Assembly (NCBI GenBank): GCA_014323675.1 | Contig: JACONN010000002.1 | Location: 2,028,001 to 2,092,000 of the forward strand | DNA: 64,000 nt | Source: Hormoscilla sp. GM7CHS1pb | GTDB taxonomy: Bacteria > Cyanobacteriota > Cyanobacteriia > Cyanobacteriales > Desertifilaceae | Direction: 5' to 3' | Part shown: in pieces, positions 17,093 to 25,124 of the stretch | Layout of the letters: the number at the start of each line of letters is the position of its first letter | Numbering within the stretch: position 1 is the stretch's first letter | Program-made: the position numbers and the translations under genes | The notes under the pieces: generated by a model | What the model saw: the letters and a program-made list of their open reading frames with translations, nothing else | What the model was told of the DNA's origin: nothing | The model's database searches: none

Positions 17093-18472
17093 AATGCCTT
17101 CTTCTCGGGCGCAACGTTGCACCGCAGCAGCTACGACATTTGCAACGCGCGGATCGAAGACGGAGGGGATGATGTTTTCTCGGTCCAGATCGCTGGGGGC
17201 GATCGAGGAGGCGATCGCGGCTCCAGCTTCCTGATACATTTTAGTAGTAATGGTGGAGGCCCGACAGTCTAAAGCCCCCCGAAACACTCCGGGGAATGCT
17301 AACACATTGTTAATCTGATTGGGATAGTCGCTGCGACCTGTAGCCATAACTGCCACCTCGTCGGCGACCAACTCTGGCTGAATTTCGGGAATGGGGTTGG
17401 CCATGGCAAACACGATCGGGTCTTTGGCCATCGATCGCACCATTTGTGGGGTCAAGAGACCGGGACCACTCAGACCAATGAAGACATCTGCACCCTGGAT
17501 GGCCCCGGCCAGGGTGCCGGCTGCGGACACGGCAAATTCTTGCTTTTCTGGGGTGAGGTCGCTGCGCTGGGTGGAAAGAATTCCCTGGCGATCGCACATC
17601 AAGATAGTCTTGGCCCCAGCTTGGCGCAGTAAACGGGCGACGGCCACTCCCGAGGCCCCGGCACCGTTAAAGACGATCCGCACCGACTCCAGGGATTTTT
17701 TCGCCACTTTCAGGGCATTGTACAAAGCTGCCAGGGTGACAATAGCAGTGCCATGTTGGTCGTCGTGAAAGATGGGAATATCTAATTCCTGTCGCAGTCG
17801 CCGTTCGATTTCAAAGCAACGGGGGGCGCTGATGTCTTCCAGGTTGACACCGCCGAAGACCGGGGCGATGTGCTTGACTGTTTCGACAATGGTATCTGTA
17901 TCCTGGGTGGCCAGGCAGATGGGGAAACCGTCAATGCCGCCGAATTCCTTGAATAGCATCGCTTTGCCTTCCATCACTGGCAGGGCCGCCTCGGGACCCA
18001 GGTTCCCTAACCCGAGTACGGCACTGCCATCGGTCACAATGGCGACGGTGTTTTGCTTGATGGTCAAGTTGTAGACTTCTTCGGGCTTTTCGGCGATCGC
18101 CCTACAGATGCGACCCACGCCGGGGGTGTAGGCCATTGCCAGATCCCCCTGACCTCTTAATGGCAGCTTACTGCCGATGGTGATTTTGCCCCCTTGGTGC
18201 ATGTCGAAGGTGCGATCGGAGACCTGGAGTACCTTAATTTCCGGCAGGGCCTTGACCGCTTCCACAATTTTCTCGCTATGTTCCGTACTGGAGGCATCTA
18301 CGGCGATCTCCCGCACTGTCATCTCGCGCGTGCGATCGATTAAATTAATCTCGTCTAGGTTGCCCCCCATAGAGGCGATCGCCTGGGTAACGCTGGCCAA
18401 GTATCCCGCGCGATTAGGCAATTCTAGGCGAATCTTTAAGCTAAAACTAGAGTTAGGTGTCAGTTCTGTCAT
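17081..18472 (-). CDS. Malic enzyme with N-terminal ACT domain
   Basis: 463 residues. Residues 8-85 are an ACT domain (IRLELPNRAGYLASVTQAIA). The catalytic part has MAYTPGVGRICRAI, the acid/base region IVTDGSAVLGLGNLGPEAAL, HDDQHGTAIVTLAALYNAL (metal-binding Asp residues) and the NAD(P) site VFNGAGASGVAVARLL. It oxidatively decarboxylates malate to pyruvate; the ACT domain suggests allosteric control by an amino acid or similar ligand. It corresponds to the single malic enzyme of cyanobacteria (often called me). A hairpin, GGACGGGCGG-A-CCGCCTGTCC, lies just upstream at 18480-18500. Confidence 0.93.
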   Translation of the reverse strand: MTELTPNSSFSLKIRLELPNRAGYLASVTQAIASMGGNLDEINLIDRTREMTVREIAVDASSTEHSEKIVEAVKALPEIKVLQVSDRTFDMHQGGKITIGSKLPLRGQGDLAMAYTPGVGRICRAIAEKPEEVYNLTIKQNTVAIVTDGSAVLGLGNLGPEAALPVMEGKAMLFKEFGGIDGFPICLATQDTDTIVETVKHIAPVFGGVNLEDISAPRCFEIERRLRQELDIPIFHDDQHGTAIVTLAALYNALKVAKKSLESVRIVFNGAGASGVAVARLLRQAGAKTILMCDRQGILSTQRSDLTPEKQEFAVSAAGTLAGAIQGADVFIGLSGPGLLTPQMVRSMAKDPIVFAMANPIPEIQPELVADEVAVMATGRSDYPNQINNVLAFPGVFRGALDCRASTITTKMYQEAGAAIASSIAPSDLDRENIIPSVFDPRVANVVAAAVQRCAREEGIAKC

Positions 18473-18594
18473 TTACGTAGGACGGGCGGACCGCCTGTCC
18501 GAAGGTTGTCACTGGTTCTGAGATTAGGGGAAAGATAAGTTCGCGACTGTACTCAACAGCACCAATCAGCTTAACATCATCAAGGCATCAAGGA

Positions 18595-18698
18595 GGGTGC
18601 ATCTCTGCCTTTGCCTCGCCGCCCCCGAACCCTAAAGGGTCCGGCTACATGAACAAAGCCCGCCTGCGCGGGCTAGATTACAAAAGTGAGATGCACCC
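18595..18698. mobile_element. 104-bp MITE with 8-bp target duplication
   Basis: Inverted ends GGGTGCATCTC (18595) and GAGATGCACCC (18688-18698) are flanked by exact direct repeats ATCAAGGA at 18587-18594 and 18699-18706. The interior contains the dispersed block GGGTCCGGCTACATGAACAA. No room for a transposase. A similar GGGTGCATCTCA end is seen alone near 34429. Confidence 0.88.
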
Positions 18699-18813
18699 AT
18701 CAAGGACATGGCAGGGGATTCCGCTAGGTGTCCTCACCGTTGGCTTCTCTGTCGGCCCTGCTGCCGATCGCTAATTGCTATAGCATGAAAATAGTAGCGT
18801 TCGAGGAAGTAAA

Positions 18814-19464
18814 ATGCTCCTGGAAGACAAGCTTCATATATCGTACCTGCCGACAGCAGAAGAATTACCCCATACCGATGATGTTCCCGTGGATAGCGAA
18901 CTGCAAGATAAAATCTCTCAACTACTCGATATTATACTCAATTTCATCTGGGCCGATCGGTCGGACTGGTTTTTCGGCAAGGATATGGGTTGGTACTACG
19001 ACCCAGACCAACCTTATATCGCCCCAGACGGCTTTTTGTGTTTGGGCGTCCCGCGAGTCAAAGGTACTAATTTGCGCCTGAGTTACGTCAGTTGGGAAGA
19101 ACGGGGGGTCGTGCCAATTTTTGCCTTGGAAATTGTCTCCAAAACTCCCGGGGGAGAGTACAAGCGCAAAAAAAATATTTACGCCCAACAGGGAGTTCTG
19201 TACTATACGATCTATGCCCCGTTGCGCACTCGCAAGCGCAGACTGTACATCTACCGCTTGCATCGAGGCCAGTACGAACTGCTGCCAGATAATCCGGTTT
19301 GGATGCCAGAAGTGGGATTGGGAATTGGTACGGAAAGGGGAACTTATCAAGGTATATCGCGGGAGTGGCTTTATTGGTACGACGATCGGGGGCAGCGATA
19401 TGCTACTCCCGATGAACTGCTGGCGAGATATCGGCAATTGTTCGGCGAACTGCCGAGAATATAG
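18814..19464 (+). CDS. Uma2 family putative endonuclease (DUF820)
   Basis: 216 residues. PYIAPDGFLCLGVP supplies the P-D and PIFALEIVSKTPGGEYKRKK the E-x-S/K of the Uma2 PD-(D/E)XK fold. The end, ARYRQLFGELPRI, is common in the family. Cyanobacteria encode dozens of these proteins; function is unproven and they are suspected nucleases of mobile or defence origin. Starts at ATG 18814 with GAGGAAG-like ribosome site upstream. Converges on the PLD-like gene. Confidence 0.85.
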   Translation: MLLEDKLHISYLPTAEELPHTDDVPVDSELQDKISQLLDIILNFIWADRSDWFFGKDMGWYYDPDQPYIAPDGFLCLGVPRVKGTNLRLSYVSWEERGVVPIFALEIVSKTPGGEYKRKKNIYAQQGVLYYTIYAPLRTRKRRLYIYRLHRGQYELLPDNPVWMPEVGLGIGTERGTYQGISREWLYWYDDRGQRYATPDELLARYRQLFGELPRI

Positions 19465-19513
19465 CGAGAGTAGCAATGTATATTCTAGAATATTTATTTC
19501 TTTTGTGGAGCAG

Positions 19514-19531
19514 GGCTATCTAAAGATAGCC
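19514..19531. terminator. Short hairpin between convergent genes
   Basis: GGCTATC-TAAA-GATAGCC, a 7-bp perfect stem, separates the Uma2 gene and the converging PLD-like gene. No clear T tract follows. Confidence 0.35.
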
Positions 19532-19538
19532 GTCACCT

Positions 19539-20522
19539 TCACAAATCTGGTAAACGCCTTACATCCGCATCTATTTTATCAGGTTCCGAACAGTACGCGA
19601 TAGTGAAATCGCGCAACCAACCTTCTTTGTTTGACAGCAAACCGACTCCGCGACCCATAGATAGAGCGAACTGATCTGTTATCATAAACCGATCATGTAT
19701 AAATTCTTTGCCTTTCGTTTCATCCTTGACAATTAACTTAAATCGAGGGTAAAGATTTTGTAAATCTGCTTCCAACTGCTTTAGTTTTGTTTTCGCATCA
19801 GATAGTGCATCAGATAGTTTTGATGAATTTGGCGGCTTGAACCCACAGTAAACTTCAAAAATACCTTGGCGTGAGTTAGTTGTCCCAAATACATTCAGTA
19901 TAGATTTTAGCATTGACTTATATTTTTTAGCATTATTCTTCTGCAAAATAGACCGTCCTACATAACGATCGTATATTTTGACGTGCTTTGCATACCTAAA
20001 TATAGGGACAATAATTTCCTGCTCGAACTGCTTCTTTTCTGCTCCCTTAGGAAAAGAGTGATCTAATTTTTCCATAACAGCGCAAAACTCATCCTCGATC
20101 GCGTACTCATCTGAATTTACGACTTTTACAGAAAAGATATCTGCCATCTGTGTCTTAGCACAAGAATAGCAATTCAGGCGAGCGAGTACGAACTCTGGTA
20201 AATGCTGCGTAGTGATGCGAATATATGACTGGCACTGTTGTTGGGGGCAATTTGTGTTAATTGTATCATCTATGTCAAGTTCAACAAAACGATTAGTCTT
20301 GTCAATCTTTTTCAAGATTGTTTTAATTTTCTTACTCTACTTTGGCGGCCATTTCTTTACCATGGCTCCGATATCATGATTAAGGCGATCGCGCTCTTCT
20401 ATCAAAAACACCCCCTTTTTTTCTAGCTTACGGAATAATTCGAGCGTCGAGTTGTAAAAAATACCTGATTCGTCATGATTTGCCGTTAGAACAGAGGGTA
20501 AGAGTACAGTCGGGACTAACAT
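19539..20522 (-). pseudogene. PLD-like effector partner of the AAA ATPase, with an in-frame amber codon
   Basis: The gene starts at ATG 20522, one base after the TGA of the upstream ATPase, so translation is coupled. It reads LPSVLTANHDESGIFYNSTL and reaches VKKWPPK, then TAG (20337-20339). The same frame continues directly as SKKIKTILKKIDKTNRFVEL to 19539, about 327 codons in all. The C-terminal half has VKIYDRYVGR and EFIHDRFMITDQFALSMGRG, resembling one degenerate phospholipase-D-type motif per half; that assignment is my inference. A CYSCAK/CPQQQC cysteine cluster could bind zinc. Either the TAG kills the gene, it is read through, or a downstream TTG (20315) gives a shorter protein. Likely the effector of a two-gene defence module. 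Confidence 0.6.
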
Positions 20523-20523
20523 A

Positions 20524-22323
20524 TCAACCAAACATCTCGTTAAAGTCTTCTTCAAAAAATCCATCCGGCCACTCATCGATAAAGTCGCCGTCTTCGTCAA
20601 GTCTCAATGACAAGCATTTGGAGCCTTCCGCCCCTCGATCGACATATATGACAGAGATATCTTCCGGTTTTAGTTCTCCTTTTCTAATTAACTTCTGAAG
20701 CCTGAGCATCAGGTGTTCGCTGTGGGTTTCTATGATAAACTGATTATTGATAGGTGGCTTAATACATTCTGCCAGCAGGGAACCCAGTTCCGCTTGCAAG
20801 CGAGGGTGGATGTGAATTTCTGGTTGCTCGAATAGCAGAGTTGTGTTGCGAGAGAGCATACTCTGGACGATAATTGGCAAAACTTGACTGATGCCAAACC
20901 CGACATCTTGCAGGCTGACATTCACTCTCGTATACTCATCGATTAACTGCAAGGCAAAGATATCGCTGATTTTACCGGTTTCAGCGTTGGTGAATTCGGC
21001 CACCTTAAATTCGTATCCTAAGTCGAAGCGCCCGAGTTGATCGTTCACCTGCTGGAGGAGTTCGGAATTTTTGAACAAAATGTCTGGCAACATTTTTCCC
21101 GACTTGCCCACCTGTCTGCCTGTGTTACCGCTAAAAGTGTAAATCCTTTCTGGGTACTCCCGCAAGGGTCCGATGTATGTCATTTCTTCAAAGAGCGATC
21201 GGCATGCTTTGCTAGCTAGTATAATCAGATCGGAAATAATAGGGGGATTCTTGGGTTTGTAACTAAGGAAACTAGGGAATAGCTCGTAAAAATTAGACAA
21301 TTTCCATACTTCTGAAGGAGGAAAGTCTTTATTATACTGGTCATTGGATCGGACGGGTAAAAATAACCGGCAGTACAGATAGGAATCAATCCAATACTTT
21401 GACAAATCTTCCTTTGCTTTATCCAAACTGTAATCCTTAAAATGCTCCCCTAATCTAATCAATGATTTTATCAAATACAATCTAGCTTTTACTTCTTTTA
21501 TATTAGTAATGTTCGCTTCCAAATACCCATACACTTTCAATTCTAATTTTTTGATTCCTTTTATATTATCAATTCCTTCTTTTTCTGCTTCTTCTATAAT
21601 TTTTCTTAACCCCTGTTCAATATCATATAAAATATACGGCCATTTTTTTTGCCATCCTTTCTGATGTTCATGTAATTTATACTTCTGAAATATTCTCTGT
21701 CCCTCTTGAGATATATTATATTTCATCATCCTTAATTTTCGCCCGTACCATCTACCCCAAAGTTGATGATCGTAATTTATCTGCTCTCGCTTTAATGTTG
21801 TTTTCTGGGTGCTCTCACTCTCATCTGGCCTGCTATTTTGCTCTAAAGGTCTATAGCAGATCAATGAAGATGGATCGTCACCCATAAACAGCTCGATACT
21901 GGATAGCACTACCTTCGATGTCTCCTTATCATAGGCAAAAGTAACCTGCAATTCTAAAATTGGAGCCAACTCAAAATCTTTGGGAACGATCTTCCAAAAA
22001 TCCTCTTGGAGTTCTAGTTCGTCCAGTTTCAGCTTTACCTTGAACGAGAAAGACTCACTGACATCGTGCCGGTGGACGAATTCCCGATAACTGCCCAGGT
22101 TGACGAGATTGCCCTTGGGTAACAATACCGTATCGGGGTCTTCAGCTTCCTGGAGAGTCTGTTTGAGCAGCAGGAGTGATTGCAGCACCGAACTCTTGCC
22201 AGAAGAGTTGGGACCGTAGATCAGCGTGATGGGTCGAATCGGAAGTTTCTCCGGTCCGGCAAATGCTTTGAAATTGGTCAGTTGGTACTCTCGCAGCAAT
22301 ATTCTACTCCTTTTCGCGCACAA
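20524..22323 (-). CDS. AAA ATPase with DUF3696 C-terminus (OLD/RecF-like)
   Basis: 599 residues. Walker A is GPNSSGKSSVLQSLLLLKQT (residue about 35). The ABC-type second half has VGFGISQVLPIIVQSMLSRN (signature region), TTLLFEQPEIHIHPRLQAE (Walker B and D-loop) and FIIETHSEHLMLRLQKLIR (switch His). The end LDEDGDFIDEWPDGFFEEDF is the DUF3696 tail. A charged, AT-rich middle (about 150-330) looks like the coiled-coil insertion. Such ATPases, distinct from Septu PtuA but related, sense or clamp DNA and drive a separate effector. The stop overlaps the start of the PLD-like gene, supporting one operon. Confidence 0.85.
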   Translation of the reverse strand: MCAKRSRILLREYQLTNFKAFAGPEKLPIRPITLIYGPNSSGKSSVLQSLLLLKQTLQEAEDPDTVLLPKGNLVNLGSYREFVHRHDVSESFSFKVKLKLDELELQEDFWKIVPKDFELAPILELQVTFAYDKETSKVVLSSIELFMGDDPSSLICYRPLEQNSRPDESESTQKTTLKREQINYDHQLWGRWYGRKLRMMKYNISQEGQRIFQKYKLHEHQKGWQKKWPYILYDIEQGLRKIIEEAEKEGIDNIKGIKKLELKVYGYLEANITNIKEVKARLYLIKSLIRLGEHFKDYSLDKAKEDLSKYWIDSYLYCRLFLPVRSNDQYNKDFPPSEVWKLSNFYELFPSFLSYKPKNPPIISDLIILASKACRSLFEEMTYIGPLREYPERIYTFSGNTGRQVGKSGKMLPDILFKNSELLQQVNDQLGRFDLGYEFKVAEFTNAETGKISDIFALQLIDEYTRVNVSLQDVGFGISQVLPIIVQSMLSRNTTLLFEQPEIHIHPRLQAELGSLLAECIKPPINNQFIIETHSEHLMLRLQKLIRKGELKPEDISVIYVDRGAEGSKCLSLRLDEDGDFIDEWPDGFFEEDFNEMFG

Positions 22324-22334
22324 CTTGCTTCATG

Positions 22335-22860
22335 AATTTCGGTCTGGTGGGCGGTACACACCCTACATTCTACAATTGTATCACTCCCTGTCTGCCATCA
22401 ACCCTGTTTCTTAGCTTTTTCTAGGATTGCCCGATCGCCCTGCACCTGTCACCCACCATCTATTACACACCCTACATTCTACAATTCTATCACTCCCTGC
22501 CTGCCATCTACCCTGTTTCTTAGCTTTTTCTGCCCGATCGCCCTGCACCTGTCACCCACCATCTATTACACACCCTACATTCTACAATTCTATCACTCCC
22601 TGTCTGCCATCAACCCTGTTTCTTAGCTTTTTCTAGGATTGCCCGATCGCCCTGCACCGGTCAGCCACCATCAAGTACACACCCTACATTCTACAATTCT
22701 ATCACTCCCTGCCTGCCATCTACCCTGTTTCTTAGCTTTTTCTGCCCGATCGCCCTGCACCTGTCACCCACCATCTAGTACACACCCTACATTCTACAAT
22801 TGTATCACTCCTTGCGGTCTGGTGGGCGGTGCCCACCCTACAATTGTATAACTCCTTGCC
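22335..22860. repeat. Four long tandem repeats, 103-109 bp each
   Basis: The marker GCCCGATCGCCCTGCACC occurs at 22429, 22532, 22641 and 22744, giving periods of 103, 109 and 103. The six-base difference is the presence or absence of AGGATT. Each unit includes CACACCCTACATTCTACAAT and CTGCCATC...CCCTGTTTCTTAG. No spacers differ between units, so this is not a CRISPR array. It lies upstream of the ATPase start. Confidence 0.9.
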
Positions 22861-22897
22861 TGCCAGAAACCGGGTAACTCCTCTCTTACTCTGTTTC

Positions 22898-23163
22898 TTA
22901 GCTTTCACTCCGATTCCCCTTCGCCTTCAGACCTGCCAACAGCAGACTCGTGTCCGAGAGTACCACAGAGTAGTATCTCTGGACACGACTTTCGGACACG
23001 ACTTCCCCAATTATTTTTTTTCCCGACTTGGGTTGCGGGCGATGTTTTTTACAAAATCCTCGGTACTTAGCAGCGCATTCATCCAAAGTCTTGCCCAAGG
23101 ACATAAAAGCCAGATGCCATTGAGTAATGCCATCATCCCCCTCGTAATGTCAGCATTAGGAAT
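22898..23163 (-). pseudogene. C-terminal remnant of an unidentified, possibly transposase, protein
   Basis: On the minus strand an open frame reads GDDGITQWHLAFMSLGKTLD then ECAAKYRGFCKKHRPQPKSG before decaying. The composition (basic tail, Cys and His) and lack of a start suggest the end of a mobile-element protein, but I cannot name the family. An inverted CGTGTCCGAGAGT...GGACACGACTTTCGGACACG block follows at 22950-23000. Confidence 0.35.
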
Positions 23164-23379
23164 GCTTTGCCCCTACAGAGGTTTTTTTTATTAGCTATTT
23201 TAACAGCTTTACTCTGTTACAGCTTTACAATTATTGATTATTGGTTTGCAATTATTTATTGTAAATTTACAATAAGCTATTGTAAACCGATTGGGTGTTA
23301 CAATTTTCTGACGCTCGGCGCCAGCAGCACCTGGCGGAGCCTGGTAACGCGGGGTTTGAACGGCGGGCCGACAGCGAAG
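23164..23379. other. Gene-free spacer with AT repeats and a GC-rich repeat
   Basis: The first part is AT-rich with short inverted motifs (TTATTGTAAATTTACAATAA). The second part, GCGCCAGCAGCACCTGGCGG at about 23320, resembles the dispersed GC-rich palindromes. No coding signal. Confidence 0.6.
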
Positions 23380-24015
23380 CTATAAATTTTGCTGCACCAT
23401 CCAGACTAAAAAGCCCAGAATTTGTTCTACGGGCGGTAATGAATAAACCGATAGGTCGATGGTAGCAGTTTGACCTTCTAGCTTCAGGAATTGCCATTGA
23501 GTGCCATTGCTGACACTGCCGTATATCGTGGAAATCTGTTGGTTATGTTCCCGGTTAAAGAGCTGTGCTGCTACCATTTCTGCTAGGCATTGTCCTAATC
23601 CTGTTTTCAAATCGGCTTGCTTTGCCTCTACAATTATTACAACTGGAGCTTCGATCGCCAGCATTTCGGGCGATCGACTCAGGAGGAAATCGCAACGTCC
23701 TTTTAATCCCAGACTTTCCTCTACCGTGAAATCTTCTCCTGAGAACAAACTTACTTGTCGTTCTAGAAACCGTCTGACTTCAACTAAAACCGGAGTTACA
23801 ATTAACTCTGATTTTGCTTTTTCACTCCCCGATGCTACTGCAATAGGAATAGTTTCTGCCAGATAGTCTTGCAGCACCGGAGAAGGTTCCACAGGAGGAA
23901 CATCGAGTAAGAAGCAAACGCCTTCAACAGTCGAGAGGTGCAAAAACTCTTTGACCTCTCGAACTGTGAAAAATTGGCTATAGGAGGTTGGTGGTTTTCG
24001 AGTTGGATTCTGCAT
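23380..24015 (-). CDS. PD-(D/E)XK nuclease-like protein (paralogue 1)
   Basis: 211 residues. LKGRCDFLLSRSPEMLAIEA supplies the catalytic Asp and VVIIVEAKQADLKTGLGQCL the E-x-K pair, followed by the amphipathic helix AEMVAAQLFN and the strand IYGSVSNGTQWQFLKLEG. Closely similar in layout and wording to the protein at 24502, which shares FLLDVPP/FFPDIPP-PVEPSP, LVEVRR and LFSGEDF motifs. The YjbQ gene lies between them, so this looks like a gene duplication spanning or flanking it. Role unknown; probably a stand-alone nuclease of mobile or defence origin. Confidence 0.72.
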   Translation of the reverse strand: MQNPTRKPPTSYSQFFTVREVKEFLHLSTVEGVCFLLDVPPVEPSPVLQDYLAETIPIAVASGSEKAKSELIVTPVLVEVRRFLERQVSLFSGEDFTVEESLGLKGRCDFLLSRSPEMLAIEAPVVIIVEAKQADLKTGLGQCLAEMVAAQLFNREHNQQISTIYGSVSNGTQWQFLKLEGQTATIDLSVYSLPPVEQILGFLVWMVQQNL

Positions 24016-24039
24016 GGTTATCTTATCGCACTTAACGCT

Positions 24040-24498
24040 TCATTCGCCCCAAACCTGTACGAGAAAAGTCCTGTTTCTGGGACCGTCCAACTCAAAAAAT
24101 AACACTGATTGCCAGGTGCCCAAAGCTAACTTGCCATCAATAATGGGAATCACTTCCGAACTGCTTAACATCATTGCCATCAGGTGGGAATGGGCATTTA
24201 TGGGTTCGTCATCGGGAACATCTCGCAAATGCAGGTCGTTATGCAGATATTTTTCCGTGTCAGGCGCTAACTTTAACAGATGCACTTTCACATCTTCTAG
24301 CAATCTTTCTTCATTTTCATTGATCGCCAAGGCAGTGGTTGTGTGTCGCGAAAACACGGTTACCTGACCGCTGATGACGGAGTTACTGTCAATTACTTTC
24401 TGGATCTGAGGGGTAATGTTGTAGATGCAGATCCCTGTTTCTGTCTCTATGTAAATTATCTCATTGATAATCTTCATTGCTTTTCTTCGCTTCCCCAT
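24040..24498 (-). CDS. yjbQ: YjbQ/UPF0047 family protein
   Basis: 152 residues, probable true start at the second Met (KIINEIIYIET). Diagnostic motifs are VFSRHTTTALAINENEERLL, the conserved LHNDLHLRD, NAHSHLMAMMLSSSEVIPI and LGTWQSVLFFELDGPRNRTF. Three conserved histidines could bind a ligand or metal. The E. coli member has weak thiamine-phosphate synthase activity, but the physiological role is unsettled. Size is normal. Flanked by two paralogous nuclease-like genes in the same direction, with gaps of 24 and 3 bases, so it may share their transcript. Confidence 0.92.
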   Translation of the reverse strand: MGKRRKAMKIINEIIYIETETGICIYNITPQIQKVIDSNSVISGQVTVFSRHTTTALAINENEERLLEDVKVHLLKLAPDTEKYLHNDLHLRDVPDDEPINAHSHLMAMMLSSSEVIPIIDGKLALGTWQSVLFFELDGPRNRTFLVQVWGE

Positions 24499-24501
24499 CC
24501 T

Positions 24502-25110
24502 TTATGTAGTATTTTCAATCATCCACTTGAGAAAGGCCAGAATTTGCCCCACAGGCAACAGCGGATAATCTATCAGATCTATTGTCACGGTTTTGTCTTG
24601 CAATTGCAAGAAGCGCCAGGCCGTGCCATTACTCACCGAACCGAAGATCCGCGACATTGGCTCTCCATTCTGATGATTAAACAGTTGAGCTGCTACCATG
24701 GAACCAATACATTGCCCTAACCCAACGGTCAGATCCGCCTTCTTCGCTTCCACGATCGCCACCACCGGGGCTTCGATTTCCAACAACTCTGGGGACTTAC
24801 TCAATAAAAAATCACAGACACCGTTCAATCCCAGAGACTCATCTACCGCGAACTCTTCCCCAGAAAACAAGCTAATTTGCCTATTTAACACCCGTCGGAC
24901 TTCCACTAGCACTGGAGAGATTAAGAGTTCCGATCGGGCTTTTTCGCTGCCTACCGCAGCTAAGGGGATATTCTCAGTCAGGATTTCAGCGAGTAAGGGA
25001 GACGGTTCAATGGGCGGGATATCTGGGAAAAAGCGTACCCCTTCTACAACTTTCAAGCTAAACTCTTTTTTTACCTTACCAAGGGAAAATTGACTATAAG
25101 ACATAACCAA
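24502..25110 (-). CDS. PD-(D/E)XK nuclease-like protein (paralogue 2)
   Basis: 202 residues. GVCDFLLSKSPELLEIEAPV with the catalytic Asp and AIVEAKKADLTVGLGQCIGS with E-x-K, then MVAAQLFNHQ and IFGSVSNGTAWRFLQL. Same architecture as paralogue 1 and related to the protein at 15474. Its stop is 3 bases from the YjbQ start region, and its start is 14 bases from the end of the DUF2330 gene, so it is probably in the middle of one transcript. Function unknown. Confidence 0.72.
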   Translation of the reverse strand: MVMSYSQFSLGKVKKEFSLKVVEGVRFFPDIPPIEPSPLLAEILTENIPLAAVGSEKARSELLISPVLVEVRRVLNRQISLFSGEEFAVDESLGLNGVCDFLLSKSPELLEIEAPVVAIVEAKKADLTVGLGQCIGSMVAAQLFNHQNGEPMSRIFGSVSNGTAWRFLQLQDKTVTIDLIDYPLLPVGQILAFLKWMIENTT

Positions 25111-25124
25111 CTCAATGATTCTCT

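Noticed and set aside
22335..22860. CRISPR-like array
   Set aside because: The units are 103-109 bp, nearly identical throughout, with no short repeat/unique spacer alternation and no cas genes.
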